A DNA stretch of 10,433 nt from Rubrobacter sp. (GTDB taxonomy: Bacteria > Actinomycetota > Rubrobacteria > Rubrobacterales > Rubrobacteraceae): the NCBI GenBank assembly GCA_016781725.1, contig JADDPU010000366.1:1-10433 (forward strand), given 5' to 3'. The position numbers and the translations under genes are program-made. The notes beneath the pieces were generated by a model. That model saw only the letters and a program-made list of their open reading frames with translations, did not search any database and was not told the DNA's origin. Positions 6,683-10,433 of this stretch are shown here, in pieces (position 1 is the stretch's first letter; the number at the start of each line of letters is the position of its first letter).

Positions 6683-6711
6683 GAGATACTGTTAGGTAAC
6701 GGGGGGGATAG

Positions 6712-6726
6712 GGCGGCCGCGCCGCC
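6712..6726. other. Small GC hairpin between convergent genes
   Basis: GGCGGC (6712-6717) and GCCGCC (6721-6726) form a 6-bp stem with a 3-nt loop between two convergent stops. A run of seven G (6701-6707) precedes it. No T-tract follows on either strand, so it is at best a weak bidirectional terminator. The 45-bp gap holds nothing else that I can identify. Confidence 0.3.
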
Positions 6727-6727
6727 G

Positions 6728-7030
6728 CTAGTCGATGCGCTGTTCGAGGCGAGTGATCTGGTCGCGCAGCTCTTCTATCTCGTGCTCGAGGTACCTCTCC
6801 CGGCCGCGGACGCGGGTGTAGCCTGACTCCAGGACGCTGCCAAGCCCGTCTACGGCGCGGGCTATCGTCCTGCCCAAGAAACGCGCCGAGACGTCGAGGC
6901 CGCCGAGGACCGACCGGCGGGCCGACCGGGCCGTCGGGGTGGCGGCGAAAGCCCCCGCGGCGAAGCCTCCGACGGCGCCGACCGTCGCCCCGAGCACGAA
7001 TTTAGTCGTCCCCTCGCCCAAAAGCGGCAT
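6728..7030 (-). CDS. Small glycine-zipper membrane protein with C-terminal coiled coil
   Basis: This 100-residue protein is of no family I can name. Residues about 11-30 (VLGATVGAVGGFAAGAFAA) form a membrane segment full of small residues at helix-packing spacing, typical of oligomerising glycine zippers. A basic stretch follows (TARSARRS), then an amphipathic middle. The end is a charged heptad-like helix (about 78-99, RYLEHEIEELRDQITRLEQRI) predicted to be a coiled coil. The layout recalls YtxH-like envelope proteins, but there is no firm match. The ATG is directly preceded by GGGAGG, too close for an ideal ribosome site, with another GGGAG 10 nt upstream. It is divergent from selA across 97 bp. 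TAAACT (7074-7069) is a possible -10 box without a clear -35. Confidence 0.65.
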   Translation of the reverse strand: MPLLGEGTTKFVLGATVGAVGGFAAGAFAATPTARSARRSVLGGLDVSARFLGRTIARAVDGLGSVLESGYTRVRGRERYLEHEIEELRDQITRLEQRID

Positions 7031-7103
7031 CCTCCCGGATCTCCCGAGCTTCGTCGACGGGGCCAGTTTAGCACAGCGCCCGGGAGGAAAGCCCCGGCGA
7101 AAC

Positions 7104-7118
7104 CCCGCGGGTTATACT
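7104..7118 (+). promoter_or_regulatory. selA promoter box, near-leaderless
   Basis: CCCGCGGG (7104-7111) runs into TTATACT (7112-7118), giving the -10 box TATACT at 7113-7118. Nine bases later is the selA ATG at 7128, with no ribosome site between, so the mRNA should have at most a few leader bases. The 15-bp block is identical to the one before tatA (5234-5220, - strand) except for one base inside the -10. No good -35 is seen at 16-18 bp. Confidence 0.5.
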
Positions 7119-7127
7119 GGGACGCGC

Positions 7128-8507
7128 ATGATGGAGACCAGGAAGAGGGACCTGCTACGCAGCCTGCCGGCCGTCGACGCCGTGCTGCGCGCCCCGGCCG
7201 GGGAGACGCTCGCGGGCCACCACGGGAGGGCGGCGGCGACCGCGGCCGTGCGCGAGGCGTTGCGGGACTTGCGGCGCGAGATCTCGGCGGGAGAGAGCCC
7301 GGTGGTCTCCGAGGAAGCCATCGTCGCCGCAGCCTCGCAGCTACTCCTCGGCAGGGGCCTCCGGCGCGTGGTCAACGCGACGGGGGTGATCCTGCACACC
7401 AACCTGGGGCGCTCGGTGCTCTCGGAGCGGGCGGTGGCGGCCGCCGTCGAGGCGGCCAGCCGCTACTCGAACCTGGAGTACGACCTCGTCTCCGGTGGCC
7501 GGGGCTCGCGCTACGACCACTCGGTGCCGCTCCTCAAGGAGCTGACCGGCGCGGAGGACGCCCTGGTCGTCAACAACTGCGCCGGGGCTACCCTCCTCGC
7601 GCTCGCCGCGGTGGTCGGTGAGGGCTCTAAAGAGGGATTGGCACAGCCGGAGGTGATCGTGTCGCGCGGCCAGCTCATCGAGATCGGGGGCGGGTTCCGC
7701 ATCCCCGAGGTCCTGGCGCTCTCGGGCGCGCGCCTGCGGGAGGTCGGTACCACGAACCGTACCAGGCTCTCTGACTACGAGGCGGCGATGGACGAGAACA
7801 CCCGCGCCATCCTCTGGGTCCACCCGAGCAACTTCGATACCGTGGGCTTCACTGAGTCCGTCGGGATCCCCGACCTCGCCACTTTGGGGCCGCCGGTGAT
7901 CGCCGACGTCGGCAGCGGGGCGCTCTTGCCCGTCGGCGGCGAGCCGAGGGTGCAGGACGCGATCCGCGACGGGGCCGAGCTCGCGATCTTCTCGGGCGAC
8001 AAGCTACTCGGCGGACCTCAAGCCGGGATAGCGGTAGGCCTCTTGCGGTGGATCTCGGCGATGCGCCGACACCCCCTCGCCCGCGCCCTGCGCGCCGACA
8101 AGCTCTGCCTCGCCGCCCTGGAGGCGACGCTTACCTCCTACCTCGACGGCACCGCCAAGGAGGACCTCCCGACCCTCGGGATGCTCTACGCCCCAGCCAC
8201 GGAAATCGAGGAGAGGGCCGACCGTCTCGCGGAGGAGCTCAGGCGGGCGGCGCCGGGATTGGAGGTTGACGTGGCGGCCTCCGTGGCCCGCAGCGGGGGC
8301 GGGACGCTCCCTACCTACGAGATTCCCTCCTTCGCTGTCCGCCTCGGAGGGGGGCAGGAGGCGGAGGCGCTCGCTGACGCTTTGCGCTTCTCCGACCCGC
8401 CGGTCGTCGGCCGGGTCCGCGAGGGGAGGGTGTGGCTGGACGCGCGCACGCTGCTGCCGGGGGACGAGAGGGCGATCGTCGCCGCGGTCGTGGACGCGCG
8501 TGGCTGA
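7128..8507 (+). CDS. selA: L-seryl-tRNA(Sec) selenium transferase
   Basis: This PLP enzyme converts Ser-tRNA(Sec) to Sec-tRNA(Sec) using selenophosphate in the cytoplasm. It has 459 residues against about 463 in E. coli. The N-terminal domain has RSLPAVDAVL. Next is the SelA core VVNATGVILHTNLGRSVLS, YSNLEYDLVSGGRGSRYDH, NNCAGATLLAL, RGQLIEIGGGFRIP and GTTNRT. The PLP lysine is K292 in FSGDKLLGGPQAG. I chose ATG 7128; a second in-frame ATG follows at 7131 and either may be used. The open frame continues to 6939, but that stretch lies opposite the 100-residue - strand gene and precedes the promoter box. The 3' end overlaps selB by 8 nt, so the two are coupled. There is no room for a SECIS-like leader element as reported for E. 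coli selAB. Confidence 0.96.
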   Translation: MMETRKRDLLRSLPAVDAVLRAPAGETLAGHHGRAAATAAVREALRDLRREISAGESPVVSEEAIVAAASQLLLGRGLRRVVNATGVILHTNLGRSVLSERAVAAAVEAASRYSNLEYDLVSGGRGSRYDHSVPLLKELTGAEDALVVNNCAGATLLALAAVVGEGSKEGLAQPEVIVSRGQLIEIGGGFRIPEVLALSGARLREVGTTNRTRLSDYEAAMDENTRAILWVHPSNFDTVGFTESVGIPDLATLGPPVIADVGSGALLPVGGEPRVQDAIRDGAELAIFSGDKLLGGPQAGIAVGLLRWISAMRRHPLARALRADKLCLAALEATLTSYLDGTAKEDLPTLGMLYAPATEIEERADRLAEELRRAAPGLEVDVAASVARSGGGTLPTYEIPSFAVRLGGGQEAEALADALRFSDPPVVGRVREGRVWLDARTLLPGDERAIVAAVVDARG

Positions 8508-10359
8508 GCCGGGGGAACACAGGATCTCGCTGACCATCGGGACGGCGGGGCACGTTGACCACGGCAAGACCACCCTCGTCCGCTACATGACCGGCACGGA
8601 CACCGACCGGCTGGAGGAGGAGCACCGCCGCGGCATCTCCATCGTGCCGGGGTACGCCGAGCTTGGGTTGCCGAGCGGCAGGCGGGCCAGCCTCGTGGAC
8701 GTGCCGGGCCACGAGCGCTTCGTGAAGAACATGGTCTCTGGCGCGACCGGGGTGGACGCCTTTTTGCTTGTGGTGGCCGCCGACGACGGCGTAATGCCCC
8801 AGACCCGCGAGCACCTCGACGTGCTGCGGGTGCTCGGTATCGAGCAGGGCGTGGTAGCCCTCTCTAAGATCGACGCTGTGGACCAGGAGACGGCGGAGCT
8901 GGCGGCGCTCGAGGTAGAGGACCTACTGGAGTCTTTGGGGATCGAGGCCCCCGTGGTACCCGTGAGCGGGGCGACGGGCGAGGGTGTTGAAGATCTGCTG
9001 CTGACGCTCGACGGGCTGGCCGCCGAGCCCACCAACCGGCGCCGCGACGGCCTGGCCCGGCTGCCGGTGGACCGCTCCTTCGTGCTCAAGGGCATAGGTG
9101 TTGTGGTAACTGGCACGCTCTGGAGCGGGGAGGTCAGGCCCGGCGACACCCTCCACACCTCGACGGGTCTCCGCCCGCGCGTGCGCAGCATACAGAACCA
9201 CGGGCACCCCGCCGAGGTCGCTTACGCAGGGGCCCGCACCGCGCTCGACCTGACGGGGGTGGAGGCCTCGGAGATTGAGGGCGGCGACGTCCTGCTCTCT
9301 TACCCTGTGTCCGCGAGCCGCGAGCTCGACGTCCGCCTCCGCCTCCTTGAGGGCGCGCCGCCCCTCTCTCACGGCGTGCGTGCGCGCCTGCACCACGGGA
9401 CGCGCTCGACGAACGCGCGCATCCGCCTGACAGAGGGCGAGCAGCTCGGACCCGGCGAGAACGCCCTGGCCCGTCTCAGGCTCGACGAGCCGCTCACCGC
9501 CCTCCCCGGCGACCGGTTCGTGCTGCGCTCGCTCGCGCCGCAGGTAACCGTCGGCGGCGGGACCGTTCTCGACCCGGCCCCGACCGGCCGCCGGCCCGAC
9601 CCGGCCTGGCTCGAGGCCCTCGAGACGGGTGATGCGTCGAGGGCCGTCCCGCTCGCCCTCGCCCGAAGGCCCAAAGAGGGCATGACCACGGAGGAGCTCT
9701 CGCTCGTCCTCGGTGTCCCGACCGACGAGGTCTCTCGCTCGCTCGAGAGAGACGCGAGGGTAGAGATGGTCGGGGAAGACCTCTACGCCCTCGTCGATGA
9801 GGTCGCTGTGGCGCGAGAGCACCTCCTCGCGGCGCTGAAGCGCCGGGCAGCCGAGCGTCCCGAGAGCCCCGAGCTCACCGTCGCCGAGGCCCGCACCGCG
9901 ACCGGGCTCTCGGCCCGGCTCGCTGACGCGCTGCTAGCGGACCTGGAGATCTCGGAGGTCCGCGTGGGCGAGACGGGTGTCGGCCTAGCGGGTGCGGAGG
10001 GGGTGCCCCCCGAGCTGGAGCGCGAAGCCGACGGGTTGATCGAGCGGTTGCGGGCGGAGGGGCCGCTGCCGCCGGCGACGGAGCCGACGCCTGCACTGCG
10101 CTTGCTTCTGAAGCGCGGCGAGGCGGTCGACCTCGGAGGCTCGCTCTTCGCGGCGCGCGAGGCCGCCGAGGAGGTTCTCGAGAGGATAAAGACCGTCTGC
10201 CGGGAGCGGGGTGAGATCTCGCTCGGCCAGCTGCGCGACGAGCTTGGCACCAGCCGCAAGTACGCCCAGGCCTGGCTCGAGTACTCCGACGCGGCCGGCG
10301 TCACCAGCCGCACCGGCGACGTCAGGGTCCTCACCCGCCGCTACCGGAGGACGATGTAA
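8500..10359 (+). CDS. selB: Selenocysteine-specific translation elongation factor
   Basis: This GTPase brings Sec-tRNA(Sec) to the ribosome at UGA codons marked by a SECIS hairpin. It has 619 residues (E. coli 614). The G domain shows GHVDHGKT (17-24), DVPGH (67-71) and SKID (122-125). EF-Tu-like beta-barrel domains with DRSFVLKGIGVVVTGTLWSG follow, then four C-terminal winged helices. The last contains GTSRKYAQAWLEY (583-595), whose RKY (586-588) corresponds to the SECIS-binding region. The start is GTG 8500, overlapping the selA stop, with no separate ribosome site, so coupled translation is likely. The frame is open upstream to 8266, but that part is a shadow of selA. Switch I reads GISIVPGYAEL, with Val where family members usually have Asp or Glu. 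selC follows after 26 nt. Confidence 0.96.
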   Translation: MAEPGEHRISLTIGTAGHVDHGKTTLVRYMTGTDTDRLEEEHRRGISIVPGYAELGLPSGRRASLVDVPGHERFVKNMVSGATGVDAFLLVVAADDGVMPQTREHLDVLRVLGIEQGVVALSKIDAVDQETAELAALEVEDLLESLGIEAPVVPVSGATGEGVEDLLLTLDGLAAEPTNRRRDGLARLPVDRSFVLKGIGVVVTGTLWSGEVRPGDTLHTSTGLRPRVRSIQNHGHPAEVAYAGARTALDLTGVEASEIEGGDVLLSYPVSASRELDVRLRLLEGAPPLSHGVRARLHHGTRSTNARIRLTEGEQLGPGENALARLRLDEPLTALPGDRFVLRSLAPQVTVGGGTVLDPAPTGRRPDPAWLEALETGDASRAVPLALARRPKEGMTTEELSLVLGVPTDEVSRSLERDARVEMVGEDLYALVDEVAVAREHLLAALKRRAAERPESPELTVAEARTATGLSARLADALLADLEISEVRVGETGVGLAGAEGVPPELEREADGLIERLRAEGPLPPATEPTPALRLLLKRGEAVDLGGSLFAAREAAEEVLERIKTVCRERGEISLGQLRDELGTSRKYAQAWLEYSDAAGVTSRTGDVRVLTRRYRRTM

Positions 10360-10385
10360 TAAACTCTGTCCGCTCCGCAGTACCC

Positions 10386-10433
10386 GGAATGCGTGGGCCT
10401 GGTGGCCCGGCCGGTCTTCAAAACCGGTTTGCG
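10386..10433 (+). tRNA. selC: tRNA-Sec (anticodon TCA), 5' part, cut by window end
   Basis: The sequence folds as the first half of bacterial tRNA-Sec. The 5' acceptor strand GGAATGCG (10386-10393) suits the 8-bp acceptor stem. A long D arm GGGCC-TGGT-GGCCC (10395-10408) follows, extendable by a U-G pair. The anticodon arm is CCGGT-CTTCAAA-ACCGG (10411-10427), with anticodon TCA at 10418-10420 reading UGA. The start of the variable arm (TTTGCG) is the last thing visible. The 3' acceptor strand and T arm lie beyond the edge. It sits 26 nt after selB and is probably cotranscribed; TAAACT at 10360-10365 could be an additional -10 box. Position and the extended D stem exclude ordinary tRNAs. Confidence 0.9.

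Noticed and set aside
6701..6707. Run of seven G as a phase-variable tract
   Set aside because: It lies between two convergent genes, outside any reading frame or promoter.
6939..7127. Upstream extension of selA
   Set aside because: The added residues are Pro/Ala/Lys-rich, lie opposite another gene and precede the promoter box; SelA homology begins after 7128.
8266..8499. Upstream extension of selB
   Set aside because: This is a shadow of the selA 3' end; the extra Arg/Ser-rich sequence has no SelB counterpart and the length from 8500 fits the family.

Overview
The window reads as chromosomal DNA of a high-GC bacterium, most likely an actinobacterium of the Rubrobacter type. The reasons are very GC-rich third codon positions, GTG starts, a Tat-exported lipoprotein, a zincin of the DUF2342 family (mainly actinobacterial) and promoters with almost no leader. 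The genus is an inference; no rRNA or marker gene is present.

Left part (1-4020, + strand): a carbohydrate ABC importer in the order ATPase (3' end only), Tat/lipobox solute-binding protein, and two inner-membrane permeases. Strong hairpins without U-tracts sit before and after the binding-protein gene. The layout and motifs resemble trehalose/maltose importers (LpqY-SugABC, ThuEFGK type), but the substrate cannot be read from sequence. Directly behind, an OB-fold plus HD-domain protein of the YhaM exoribonuclease type (4037-4999) has no ATG, GTG or TTG at its natural N-terminus and probably starts at a CTG.

Middle part (5021-7030): a small TatA-type translocase gene on the - strand, convergent with the HD gene. 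It is divergent from a + strand pair made of a DUF2342 zincin-like metalloprotease and an unrecognised 112-residue protein. The divergent region holds two promoter candidates, an inverted repeat and a 9-codon upstream ORF whose stop overlaps the metalloprotease start. A 100-residue glycine-zipper membrane/coiled-coil protein follows on the - strand.

Right part (7104-10433, + strand): the selenocysteine machinery, selA, selB (8-nt overlap) and the 5' part of selC (tRNA-Sec, anticodon TCA), cut by the window end. selD and a selenoprotein gene are not visible.

I see no mobile element, CRISPR array or wholly new multi-gene system. The points most worth a second look are the CTG start, the leaderless promoter box shared by tatA and selA, the overlapping upstream ORF, and the two unrecognised small proteins.
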